In this document: positions 35,093 through 46,033 of the stretch, one piece after another
Layout of the letters: every line of letters begins with the position of its first letter
Position numbering within the stretch: position 1 is the first letter of the stretch
Assembly: GCF_016859285.1 (NCBI RefSeq)
Contig: NC_053415.1
Coordinates: 21,789,001 to 21,853,000, forward strand
DNA length: 64,000 nt
Source of the DNA: Xiphias gladius
Taxonomy: Eukaryota > Chordata > Actinopteri > Istiophoriformes > Xiphiidae
Direction of reading: 5' to 3'
The notes under the pieces: generated by a model
Databases searched by the model: none
The model's input: the letters and a program-made list of their open reading frames with translations, nothing else
Told to the model about the DNA's origin: nothing
Made by a program: the position numbers and the translations under genes

Positions 35093-35120
35093 AAACTGAG
35101 TACGCCCGATCTCGTCTGAT
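35093..35120 (+). pseudogene. 5S rRNA relic
   Basis: ACTGAGTACGCCCGATCTCG and the following TCTGAT match 5S positions around 18-45, with little recognisable on either side. It probably marks a lost third repeat unit. Confidence 0.55.
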
Positions 35121-35898
35121 TTCTCAAGGCTTCCTCAGTTTTACCTGACTGTTTAGCCTGTTCTTGGTTTGGTTTGGTTTAGTTTGACTACTTCATTTTA
35201 TTTTCAGTTTTGTTTCTTTTTGCTTGTGTGGGTTCATTGCTTTTAGTTTAGGTATTTTACTTTTATTTAGCCGGAATTGTGCGGGGTATTCGTATTTCGT
35301 ATTTTGCACGTTATCGTTGAGTTATTTTATCAAAATGTTGCAGAGCGCTGTAAATACGTATGCACCAATTCCTCAAAGGAACCGACTCCCTGTTTGCCTC
35401 GTACGACCGATTGTGTTTCTTCTTTCCGTGTGGAGGCTTGGTAGCTGGCCGCTGTAGAGGTCCAAACAAGTAGGAACTGACAACGAATCATATTAAAGGC
35501 AACAGGAGACTGTTGGAGGGGTTTCAAGACCTGGACGACGATGAGCTGGTGGTTTCTTTTCTAAGACCGCCACCTTAAATAAATAGTAGGTTTAGCTTGT
35601 CCCAGGGTCGTGTTTAAAGGGGAGAACACGGGGTTAATTTGAAGTATTTATCGGAGCTGCTTTTCCTTTCTCTTGCATGTATCGGGGTCCTGTGTGTGCC
35701 TTAGAGTGCTGACAGGTTGTTTTAACGTTGTAGGCCAGATTTTTACTTTACCGCCAGCACGCTCGCTGGGTTGCTTGTGACTGATGATGGAGGAGTGACT
35801 GCCTCTTCTTGCCCAAAGGGAGAGCTGATTGAACCCATTCAACCCACTAGCTTACCGCTGTTTTGGTTTGGTTTACACATACATACATATATATATAA
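35121..35898. other. spacer in the Pol III cluster
   Basis: AT-rich with GGTTTGGTTT runs. A frame at 35224-35457 has no known product. CTGTTTTGGTTTGGTTTA..CATACATACATA at 35860-35897 recurs at 36958-36990, showing shared ancestry of the spacers. Confidence 0.4.
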
Positions 35899-36543
35899 AT
35901 CCCCCATCTTTCGTCAGCAGGTGGCGCTGCTGCTTGTGTGGTCGAAGACGGCGCTTAAAAGGAGAGGTTCACAAGTTAATCAAGTCGGTCTTGGGACGCC
36001 GTGAGGGCCGTGGCCCGTGGGAGTGAGGGGAGCCGGAACCGGGGCTCGGAGTTAATCAGATCAAGTGGGAGTCCTTCCGAAGCCTTCTCACGGCCTTTAT
36101 CAGGGGGCTGGGGAAACCCCTGTTCGTGTTTCCCTGCCCGGAGCTTTAGTGAAAGGGGAGTAACAAAAATAGCTTTCTACCGAAAAGGCTGTAAAAGTTT
36201 GGAAGAGACCAACTTAATCTGTCTGAAAATGACGAAATGAAAGCAAATTTTTTTGCAAATGTATTAAAAATCAAAAACTGAAATCTCTCATTCACGGAAG
36301 TATTCACTCGCTTAATTCACTACCACAGGACGGAGGACCCCTCACAGCTGGTATTGTGCGGTGGCGCTAATTTCCATCAGATTTGCGATCGGAAAAGCGG
36401 CGAAGACGCATACGATACGCAGTGAACCGAGGCCTCTGCCGGTAGGTAGGTAGGGAGGTAGGTGGGTTGGCAGGTAGGTTGAGGTCTTGCGAAAGGAGCC
36501 GTCGGGGACATAACGAAGGTGTCACCGGCGCCGAAAAAGTTAT
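35899..36543. repeat. spacer unit shared with 38199-38831
   Basis: From AATCCCCCATCTTTCGTCAG onward this closely parallels the DNA after 5S copy 2, through a GC-rich block, a Tc1-like relic (36250-36325; GCAAATGTATTAAAAATC) and a GGTA-repeat patch, up to the tRNA. Matching 79-codon frames at 36001 and 38304 are copies of one another and look noncoding. Here the 5S gene that should precede it is missing. Confidence 0.75.
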
Positions 36544-36606
36544 TGTCAGAAGTGGGATTCGAACCCACGCCTCCATTCGGAGACCAGAAGTCCCGCTGCA
36601 CAGGAA
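36544..36606 (-). pseudogene. tRNA-Leu(CAA) 3' half
   Basis: It contains the T arm, variable arm (GAAT loop), 3' side of the anticodon stem and most of the intron. It then breaks off and continues into unrelated ATGTCAGAAATGTCTTC sequence. The A-box half is missing, so it should be inactive. It forms the left arm of an inverted repeat with the next tRNA. Confidence 0.9.
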
Positions 36607-36678
36607 ATGTCAGAAATGTCTTCATAACCATAGTCTAGTCCTCTTGTGATGAAAGACGGGGGCAGTCCAAGCACGGTT

Positions 36679-36787
36679 GTCAGGATGGCCGAGCGGTCTA
36701 AGGCGCCAGACTCAAGGTGAATCCTTCCTGTGCAGCGGGACTTCTGGTCTCCCAATGGAGGCGTGGGTTCGAATCCCACTTCTGACA
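36679..36787 (+). tRNA. tRNA-Leu(CAA) with intron, copy 2 (+ strand)
   Basis: 109 nt, complete, CAA anticodon, 25-nt intron, CAAT variable loop as in copy 1. TTTTT at 36792-36796 ends transcription. It is the only copy on this strand and, with its 3' flank, is an inverted copy of the neighbouring half gene and that gene's flank. Its 5' flank (GACTGCCCCCGTCTTTC in complement) matches the flank of copy 1. Confidence 0.95.
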
Positions 36788-37502
36788 TAACTTTTTGGCG
36801 CCGGTGACACCTTCGTTATGTTCCCGACGGCTCCTTTCGCAAGACCTCAACCTACCTGCCAACCTACCTACCGACACTGACCGCTGAGGTAAAACCTATG
36901 AAACTCTCTCATTTAGTTTCATAGGTTTTAGTGGTTTCGGTAATTGTGTAGCGTACTGCTGTTTTGGTTTGGTTTATACATACATACATATATATGTATA
37001 TATAGATAGATAGATATACCACCGTATAAAAAATTATCTACACAAATGTGTAATAATATTGAACCTTATTGGGGGACTGGAGCACCAGATTTTGTGCCGA
37101 ATCACTGAATAGTAGGTTGTTACACTGATAGTTATTCAATTAATACTTCCCAAGGTTGTTCACACCCTCACCTTTACCTGAGGAAGTCGATTCATGCTCA
37201 AAATGTCTCTGTCATGTCTATGTAGGAAATCAAAGAATAAACAAATAGCTGCAGACGTCATTGTCATTAATTGCATAGATTTAATCTGGAAAGAATTAGT
37301 AAATCGTTTTTGTTGGTTTTTTAAACCATCAATAAAGCTATTTATTACAGCTCGATGAAGCCTTTAGGAAGGGCAGTCTGTTGAAAAGTGGACGTTTTGA
37401 CTGCGATTCGATGTGCCAAGAAAAGACAAAACAGGGGAAAAAAAACTTTTTTATGAGCGCTTTATATTTTGTGTACGACACAGGGGAGGGAAGAAAAGTC
37501 AT

Positions 37503-37614
37503 TGTCAGAAGTGGGATTCGAACCCACGCCTCCATTCGGAGACCAGAAGTCCCGTTTACAGGAAGGCTTTTGTCACCTTGAGTCTGGCGCCTTAGACCGC
37601 TCGGCCATCCTGAC
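37503..37614 (-). tRNA. tRNA-Leu(CAA) with intron, copy 3
   Basis: 112 nt, complete. The intron is 28 nt and differs from the others (ACAAAAGCC insertion), while the mature 84 nt fit the same tRNA. GAAT variable loop. The 3' flank TTTTGTGTACGACACAG..GGGAAGAAAAGT matches that of copy 1. Confidence 0.95.
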
Positions 37615-38033
37615 AACCGTGCTCGGATCACGGGCGGGCGGCCGTTTGACTGCTGCCAAGCAACGTCTGCTAATACAGGGTTTTTTTTTGTGTTGGTTTT
37701 CAGGAGGATAAACGGTTTTTACGACGCCGTATAGGCTCATGCGGTCTGGGACGTGCCGTGCCACGACACCGCCCCGGAGACGCGGTTTAATGGAGCGACG
37801 CGGGCTATTTCGACGCTTAACATCGGAGACCGGTGAACCCGAAGGTCGAGCCAAGGCAGCCGTCGGGCTGACGGTATGTGTAAGTGGGCTCGACTCTTCG
37901 TTGGGTTTGGTCTCTTCCTGGGATTTTTTTAGCACTAATCCAGCACTAAAACCAGCACCGTTATTTCAAGGGGGGCTGGGAGGAAAGTAACGTGGTCACC
38001 ACGGAGACGCAAGTCAGGGAGCCGAAGGCGGTG
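37615..38033. other. GC-rich spacer before 5S copy 2
   Basis: A CpG-rich spacer with open frames in several phases but no recognisable product. Probably nontranscribed. Confidence 0.4.
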
Positions 38034-38039
38034 TATAAA
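38034..38039 (+). promoter_or_regulatory. TATA-like box of 5S copy 2
   Basis: TATAAA at the same distance from the 5S start as in copy 1, in otherwise diverged sequence. Confidence 0.6.
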
Positions 38040-38064
38040 TAGCCTGTCTGCGGCAGCAGTAACC

Positions 38065-38185
38065 GCTTACGGCCATACCACCCTGAACACGCCCGATCTC
38101 GTCTGATCTCGGAAGCTAAGCAGGGTCGGGCCTGGTCAGTACTTGGATGGGAGACCGCCTGGGAATACCAGGTGCTGTAAGCTTT
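38065..38185 (+). rRNA. 5S ribosomal RNA, copy 2
   Basis: 121 nt, the same as copy 1 base for base over the gene, with a longer T-run (38183-38193). The 24 bp before the gene are also similar (CAGCAGTAACC), while farther upstream the copies differ. This fits gene-conversion-like homogenisation of the gene and near flank. Confidence 0.97.
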
Positions 38186-38198
38186 TTTTTTTTTTCTT

Positions 38199-38831
38199 TC
38201 AATCCCCCATCTTTCGTCAGCAGGTGGCGCTGCTGCTTGTTTGGTCGAAGACGGCGCTTAAAAGGAGAGGTTCACAAGTTAATCAAGTCGGTCTTGGGAC
38301 GCCGTGAGGGCCGTGGCCCGTTGGAGAGAGGGGAGCCGGAACCGGGGCTCGGAGTTAATCAGATCAAGTGGGAGTCCTTCCGAAGCCTTCGCACGGCCTT
38401 TATCAGGGGGCTGGGGAAACCCCTGTTCGTGTTTCCCTGCCCGGAGCTTTAGTGAAAGGGGAGTAACAAAAATAGCTTTCTACCGAAAAGGCTGTAAAAG
38501 TTTGGAAGAGACCAACTTAATCTGTCTGAAAATGAAGAAATGAAAGCAAATTTTTGCAAATGTATTAAAAATCAAAAACTGAAATCTCTCATTCACGGAA
38601 GTATTCACTCGCTTAATTCACTACCACAGGACGGAGGACCCGTCACGGCTGGTATCGTGCGGTGGCGCTAATTTCCATCAGATTTGCGATAGGACAAGCG
38701 GGCGAAGACGCATACGATACGCGGTGAACCGAGGCCTGTCGGTAGGTAGGTAGGTAGGGAGGTAGATTGAGGTCTTGCGAAAGGAGCCGTCGGGGACATA
38801 ACGAAGGTGTCACCGGCGCCGAAAAAGTTAT
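38199..38831. repeat. spacer unit between 5S copy 2 and tRNA copy 4
   Basis: Parallel to 35899-36543, including the Tc1-like relic at about 38552-38628 and GGTA repeats at 38742-38765. The start carries CAGCAGGTGGCGCTGCTGC, a CTCF-like word. Confidence 0.75.
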
Positions 38832-38940
38832 TGTCAGAAGTGGGATTCGAACCCACGCCTCCATTCGGAGACCAGAAGTCCCGCTACACAGGAAGGATTC
38901 ACCTTGAGTCTGGCGCCTTAGACCACTCGGCCATCCTGAC
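38832..38940 (-). tRNA. tRNA-Leu(CAA) with intron, copy 4
   Basis: 109 nt, complete, D-arm GAGTGGTC as in mammals, 25-nt intron, GAAT variable loop. Convergent with 5S copy 2. A TTTTT run on the minus strand lies at 38823-38827. It lies about 400 bp upstream of the DHRS12 start codon on the opposite strand. Confidence 0.96.
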
Positions 38941-39343
38941 AACTGAGAGCCGACCGCCGACACCAAGATATAAATAGTGACCGTATTAATGGTACCATTC
39001 TTCTGGCCGCCGTGAATTCCCCTCTTCCGTCCTTCCCTGAAATCCCTTTATTATATTCACGCATGACGCTCAAACGGTCGCCCGCCGTCTCGCCAAGCGT
39101 TCGCGTTGACAGTGATGAACGTACGTTCCCACCAGGGGCGCTACAGAGTTGTTTATGATTTATTTCCGGCGGTCACACACGTGACTCCCCGCCCGTCTTA
39201 CTACATAACTACCTTCAGTCATTGTTATGAAACGAGATCGCCGGACTGCTTTTGCTCCGCAGGGTTTTTGGTTGTGTTTTTATTTTATTTTTTATTTTTA
39301 ACGGAACGGCTTTTCTAGGTGAGGAGGCACACCTGCGTTGAAC
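38941..39343 (+). promoter_or_regulatory. DHRS12 promoter and 5' UTR region
   Basis: Contains an ETS-like TTCCGG (39164), an E-box CACGTGAC (39178-39185) and a CTCF-like CCACCAGGGGCGCTA near 39129-39143. The DNA is CpG-containing with no clear TATA box near the start, as usual for housekeeping genes. The exact transcription start cannot be read. Confidence 0.4.
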
Positions 39344-39399
39344 ATGTCGTTTTACAGGAATGCCGTTTGGTTCGTGAAAGGACTCCAGGAGTACACAAA
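39344..39399 (+). CDS. dhrs12: dhrs12 exon 1
   Basis: ATG at 39344; 18 codons and two bases, ending ACAAA before GTAAGT. Confidence 0.92.
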
Positions 39400-42300
39400 G
39401 TAAGTGGAGCGTGTATTTCCGCCGAGATCTCGCCAGGTGAGGCGGTCAAATGCCTCGCAGTGCCTGTGGTTTGCGCAACATTGACCTAATCCTCCTGCCT
39501 CCAGAAGCTATTAAAAAGTCTTCAGTTTCTTTTACAAAGGTTACAATATTTTTTTTCTTGCCATGAACTTAAATAAGTGGGTCATTTTTCATTAGTAAAT
39601 CCGTCTTATCATTTAATGAAACTTATCTAAATCCAGGTGGCATTAACTTAATTAATGACAACCTTTGGGGGTATTGTTATACACATCCGGGAAGTACTGA
39701 ACAAAATCTGAAATAATATTGAATCATTGTGTCGGTTTTCCTTCATACTTTAACACTCTGTCTGGTTCGATCATGAAGCGGCTGTTTTAAAAATTGGATT
39801 CTGTGCCTCGACTTATCTGCAGAAACCCCGATTTAAATTGTCTTACAGTGGCAGCTGAGGTCTCCGTAACACTTCTCCAGAGCTTAAAGGGATATTTTTG
39901 TACTTGTATCCGGCCAACAATCCAAATCCAAAGATATTCAATTTACGTAGATGTAACAGGGAGAAAAGAGTAACATGTCGTTACGTTTTGTTTCTGTGAG
40001 GAATAATCGATTAATTGACTGATTAGTTCCAGTACTGTCCGTATCCATATCTCCTTTTTAAGCCATTTTAAAATAAACCAGTTCTACACTGGTGTTGCAT
40101 CACCCGATCGTTTTCTCGATTAACCGATTACCGACGAATTAGAAAATCGTGAAAAATACCCGTTATATTACATCCCGGTCCACAGTGATGATTACTCAGT
40201 TTGCTCGTTTTATTCAGCCGTAAATATCAAATCCTCACATTTGAGAAGCTGGAACCAGCAAAATGTTTGAAGTTTTTGCCTGAAAAATGACCGAAACAAC
40301 CTAAAACTGCCTCAAACTGGCGCAGGGCAGAGCAGGGCAGGGCCTGGATGCGGTGTGCTGGCTGACACTGGACTGTAGGTGTGGTGCACTCACCCCACTG
40401 CGCTCTGCTTCCTGACAGGAGCGGCTATGAAGCCGCGGCCAAGCATTTCGCTCCAGCGGACCTGGACGTGAACCTGACCGGGAGGTCCTTCGTGATAACG
40501 GGGGCCAACAGCGGGATAGGAAAAGCCACAGCGCAGGAGATCGCCAACAGAGGTGAGCGTTTTAACGCAAGGCGGTTTTTGCCCCCCCTCCCCTTCTGAC
40601 CACGGGAGGCAGTACCATGATCACACGTTTTAATGTCTTAACACTGATTGCCTATGTCTGCCTAACTTGTCAGTCCTTCTCCTGATCCATACGGCGCTAC
40701 ACAACGCGGCACCAACACTCTTCTCCGACATGCTTTTCATGTATGAACCCTGGGGGGGGGGGCATCAGGCCTGCAGGATGATATAATTTGAGTCAACCCT
40801 CTAGCTTTTATACTTCAGAGCCCCATTTGTACCTGATATTAAAATGTAATCTGTATCGGGGTAACGGCATTTGATCCCCAAGCCTTTGCCATGAGCGACC
40901 TTAATATCTTGATTGGGCTCGTATTGTGATTGGATCTCAGTATCCAAATCGGTTAGGAAAAGCAAGTCCGTGGATGGACACCATTCATTCTTTGCTTTTT
41001 GGCTCACTTTTCTTGCGAGGGGCGGTTCACTAGCTGCTGCCACAGCTTCTATGGTCAGGCTGCATGGATTGCATCTGCACCTTTTACGAGATCTAGTCAC
41101 AATCTGAACTTGACCGCCTCCAAATGGTATCTTCTACAAAATCTTAAAGACCTGCATTTTTTTAGTCTGGCTTCTGACCAGAAAGTTTTATTGCTATTAT
41201 TATATGATTTTTGGCTCCTACCTACTTTATTGTTTCGATATTTTATTTCTGTATTTCTCTATTTGATTCATACTTTTTGTGTGCTCTAGTCTCCCAACCT
41301 CTTCGAACTGCACTAACTGCAGTTTAAAAGTTAAGTTCGCTTCATCGATTTAGAGCTGATGGTTACGTCGGCCCTTTTTCCGACACTAATTACATGTAGG
41401 GGTTAAATCTTCAAGGTGATGGAAGTTACTGCGGGCTTGTCCACTGATGTGTGTTTTGTTTTTTGCTCTGAGCGCGCAGGGGGAATCGTTCACATGGTGT
41501 GTCGAAACAAGGGCCGCGCAGAAGCAGCCAAAGATGACATCGTGGCACGGAGTAAAAATCAGGTGAGAAATATGGCGCGTGTCTGTGTGTCCCTTTTATC
41601 TTATTCAGATCGAGGGGTCAAAGGGCGGAGGGCGTCGTATGGCGCGCTCGTCGGAAAGCCCTCTGAGACCATGTGCGGTCGCGGGCTTTACGATTAAACT
41701 AGACTGACTGAGGACGCCCCTGCGATAATGGATAAGTTAATGCCTACAGAGATGAAGTAGAACCAAAGAAATGAAAGGAGAGCTGCCATCTCGTGGTATT
41801 TATCATCACTCTGCCCAACTAGGGACAACGATGGAAATAAGTCCTCGACTTAATTGTTCCATCCTTGACAAAATATGATAACAAATATATAAATAATGTC
41901 GATAAACCAAACACTGTTATGACTGTTACTATAAATCGTGTTTTTTCAGAATAATAAATACCTTTACTATATTCATGCTACAGGGCTTCTGACATTTTAA
42001 GCCACATTGTGTGATACTCATCCTGTAACTGAATGTACTAAGAGATTATTGTTGCAGATAGAGCCAACGAGCATCAACACGCTGTTGATAGGTAGTTCCG
42101 CAAATGGCCGAGTTTTAATTTGATGGCCACAAGACGACTTCATGCACAAATATGAAGATTTTTTTGTAGTTCCTGTTGGCGGTGGAGACAAACGGATACA
42201 GACGGATCCCACGACGTGTGGGCGGGCGTGCAGGGGGAGAGGTGGCAGTGCTGGACGTGTGTAGGAGGTCATTTAGATGGAGATGTCGTTACATGGTTTG

Positions 42301-45300
42301 TCCAGCAGAGAGCAGCCTGGACTCCACTGGAAACACTGATTCATGTCGGCTGTTTTTTACATTTTGACGGGTACTTGCCAGACATTTGTCTTTTTATCTT
42401 CTTCTGCAGGGGTTAGTTAGGGTTTATACTTTAAATGGTGTTTAACAGAATGAAGGATTTTTTTTTTTTTTGCTTTATTCCCCTGTGGTGCCTCTCCTTA
42501 CTGATCTAATTAACTACTATTTATTTTAAATGTCACTATGTATTGGTTTTATTTGCTATGTAAAGACGAGGAAAAATAGTCACTAACTTTTTTTTCCTTT
42601 TAATAATGTATTAACTATTGAACAGTTAGTGAATGGGCAGAAAATTATGGAATTACTGTCTCAAATTGCAGAAATTAGAAATCCAGTAACTTTTAATCAA
42701 GCAAAAAAAGCCAGTCATTCTCGGTCTCCTGCTTCTTAAACATGAGGATTTGCTGCTTTTTCTCCGCTTTACGTCACTGTAGATTGGATATTTATGGCTT
42801 TGGGAGTGTGGGTTGGAAAAAGGAGGCTACCTGAGCAAATCACATTGGGCCCTGGGAACTTGTGATGGCCATTTTTCATCTTTTCGACATGTAGTAGAAT
42901 AACTGAGTCACACCACACCTTATATCTATATATTTGCATAAGGAAAATCCCTCTCTTGTATTATTTCCTTCTCAAGAGAAAGTTAAGTTTCAGTCTGTAT
43001 GGACAGAAGTTTTACAGTTAATATGTTTTCTTTTTCTTTTTCTTCCCAGAATGTTCACGTCCACATCGTTGACATGTCCAGTGCGAGACAAGTGTGGGAG
43101 TTTGCCCAGAACTTCTCGCAAAACAACACCGTGCACGTGCTGGTAGGTATCTGTAGGTCAGTGCCGGATCACCTGCGATGCACACGCTGGTTTTCATTGT
43201 AGTTTTAATCACGTGTCGTGTTCGCCAGATCAACAATGCGGGCTGCATGGTCAACCAGAGAGAGTTAACCGAGGAGGGTGTGGAGAAGAACTTTGCCACA
43301 AATACGCTCGGTAATGAAAAGTATTTTTTTCTTAATACTAGTTCCCATGCAATACCTGAGTTTCGGAAAGCCAGAAATGTCTTTCCGTGACTTTCCGTGA
43401 ATAAAATTTGCAAAATTGTAATTTAAATTTAAGGCACAGGTTAAACATTTGGTGCCGACTTCTGGTACTTGAGTTTTCAATGCTTTGTGCTACTTGCACA
43501 TTTCAATTGGCACCTGTTTGACACCTATAACAAATGATAGACATAACTTTCTCTGCTGAGTGTGAACGTAATTACAAAAACGTTTCTTGTCCACAGAGGT
43601 ACGATTTTTAAGATTCTTGTACTTCCCGTATTTCCAATTTATGGTACCTTATTCTTTTAGACCAGAGGAAAATACTGTACTTTTTACCTCACTACATTTA
43701 TATAGTTAATAGTTACTTTGATTTTACACACAAAACATACAATCAACTTATAAAATATGATGCATAATTAAGGATTTATGGCCCTCAAGCCCACACAGTT
43801 TTTGGTTATGTGGCTGATTAGATCTGCTCATGTTGGAGTTATGCTGAAATTTATGTGAGGTCACCAATTAAAAGAATACATTTGTAGCTTGTCCTTCAAT
43901 AAAACCTAAGAGAACAGCTCCTGAAGTCCTGAAAAAATACTATTTTTTTACTGCTATTTTTGCCATTCTGCAAATGAATAGTTTCTTCGGATACTTAAGT
44001 ATTAAAGGAAAGATGTGCTTTATGTATTTTTACTCAACTAGAATTTTGAACGGAGGCCTTTTACTTGTAACAGAGTAATTTTACAGCGTGGTATGACTAC
44101 CTTTACCAAAGTAAAGGAGCCGGAGACTTCCTTCACCACTGCTTGTCTGTTTAAACAAAATAAACCAATTCCCAACAATTGTTTTCCTAAGAAAAGCGGA
44201 ACAAAGTGATTCTGCCTAAATAAAGCACAGTTTAAATTGAAGATAATAAAAATTTAAATCAGGCAATATAAGATTAAATAATAAGTAACCCAGAAAATGC
44301 AATCAGCAGAGCGCAGACCTCCGCCAAGGCCAAAGTCAAACAACATACACCAGACTTCAGAGGAAAAAAAATCCAAATTCATAGTAAATGATCTGGATCT
44401 GCCCCAAAATCGAATGGGTTCTTCCCATGACCCATCCCGGCACCAAGTTCGGCGCAAATCAGCTCAGTAGTTTTTGCGTAATCCTGCTGACAAACAAAGA
44501 AAACCAACAAATAAAATAGACATTGGTGAAAACATAACCTCCTTTTGTGGAGGTTATAAGATTAAAGATTTGACCAAGTATTTAGTACGTGACAGCTTTC
44601 GTTAATCAATCCATAATCAAAATTCAAAGAGCTTGGATTCTCAGCTATAGCGTATAGCGCAGGTAAATGTTACTGAACTGTCCTCTGTGCTTGCCTTTAC
44701 TTCCAGGTACATACATCCTCACCACAGCACTGATCCCTGCGCTGAAGAAGGTTGAAGACCCGAGAGTGGTTGGTTGAATTTCAACTGAAGAAAATGTCAA
44801 AAATTATGCTTCACAAACACATTTCGGAAAGTTACTGTCAGATGTCAGTATTATAAGAGGCAGACTTCCGCTGTGCATGTAAATCCTGCGCCTTTCTTCA
44901 AAGTAAAAAAATAAATAAATACCCGCTCCCGTCTCCCCGCAGGTCACTGTGTCGTCAGGCGGCATGCTCACGCAGAAGCTGAACGTGGACGACCTCCAGT
45001 TCGAGAGTGGGCAGTTTGACGGCACCATGGCCTACGCCCAGAACAAAGTAAAGGAGACTGATTTACAACAGCTGTGCACCAGAGAGCTGATGGGGAAAAT
45101 GGCGGCGGCACGTGTCCATGTTTGATGAAGTGACTTTTGTGTTTTCTTTGTGACAAGAGACAACAGGTGATTCTGACAGAGAGATGGGCTTCCCTACACA
45201 AAGAGATCCACTTCTCCTCCATGCACCCCGGCTGGGCAGACACACCAGGTAAACAAAAGAAATGACTATTGCTAGTTAGAGCAGACTGAGGAGACAGATG

Positions 45301-45989
45301 GATATAGTTTTGGTTTTATTCGTCTAGGTTTTGATAAATCCATGTTTGAGATTTCTGCTTCCACCTTAATACAATGGAGGGTAAAGGAATTTTATTTGTA
45401 TTAAAAAGATTATATTCAAAAATGTAGCAGCAGCGTTTCGGTTAAGCCTTCACTATAGACAGTTTTCCTTTTGACAGTTTTTCTGGTGACAGTAGTAGTA
45501 CTGATTTAGCTAAGCCTCATCTGAACACAGATGAGTTGACAATAATTAATAATAATGAATAATAAATAACAAAAAACACACTGTAAATACCAGAGCAACA
45601 GCCCCTGCTGGCACTGATTAGCAAGACCAAATCACTGCTGCGTACTCTGTTGTAGACTGTGATAAAGACTGAGCTGTAAAACCAATCTTTGTGTTCACTT
45701 GACGCTGAAATCTGGGAATTATACCCCTTGAGTAACACACAGATGTGACAGAAAATGTTGCCTCTGTGATATGCAGTCTTGTTTTTCTCCCTATAGCTGT
45801 CCAGTCGTCCATGCCGTCCTTCCACGCTAAGATGCAGTCCAGACTGAGGACGGAGGCCATGGGGTCCGACACCTTGGTGTGGCTCGCCGGCTCTCCAGCT
45901 GCCATAAAGCAGCCGAGCGGACTCTTCTTCCAGGGTCAGAAACAAATCACATTCGGTCTTTGTAGAACTTTTTTTTTAAATACATATAC

Positions 45990-46033
<44 letters not shown>

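Noticed and set aside
36001-38543. Two similar 79-codon + strand frames (36001-36240 and 38304-38543)
   Set aside because: They are similar only because the spacer is duplicated. They have no domain, run into a transposon relic, and change no more slowly than flanking spacer as far as can be seen.
43018-43413. 131-codon minus-strand frame over dhrs12 exons 4-5
   Set aside because: Antisense shadow of coding exons, with phase-consistent coding on the + strand.
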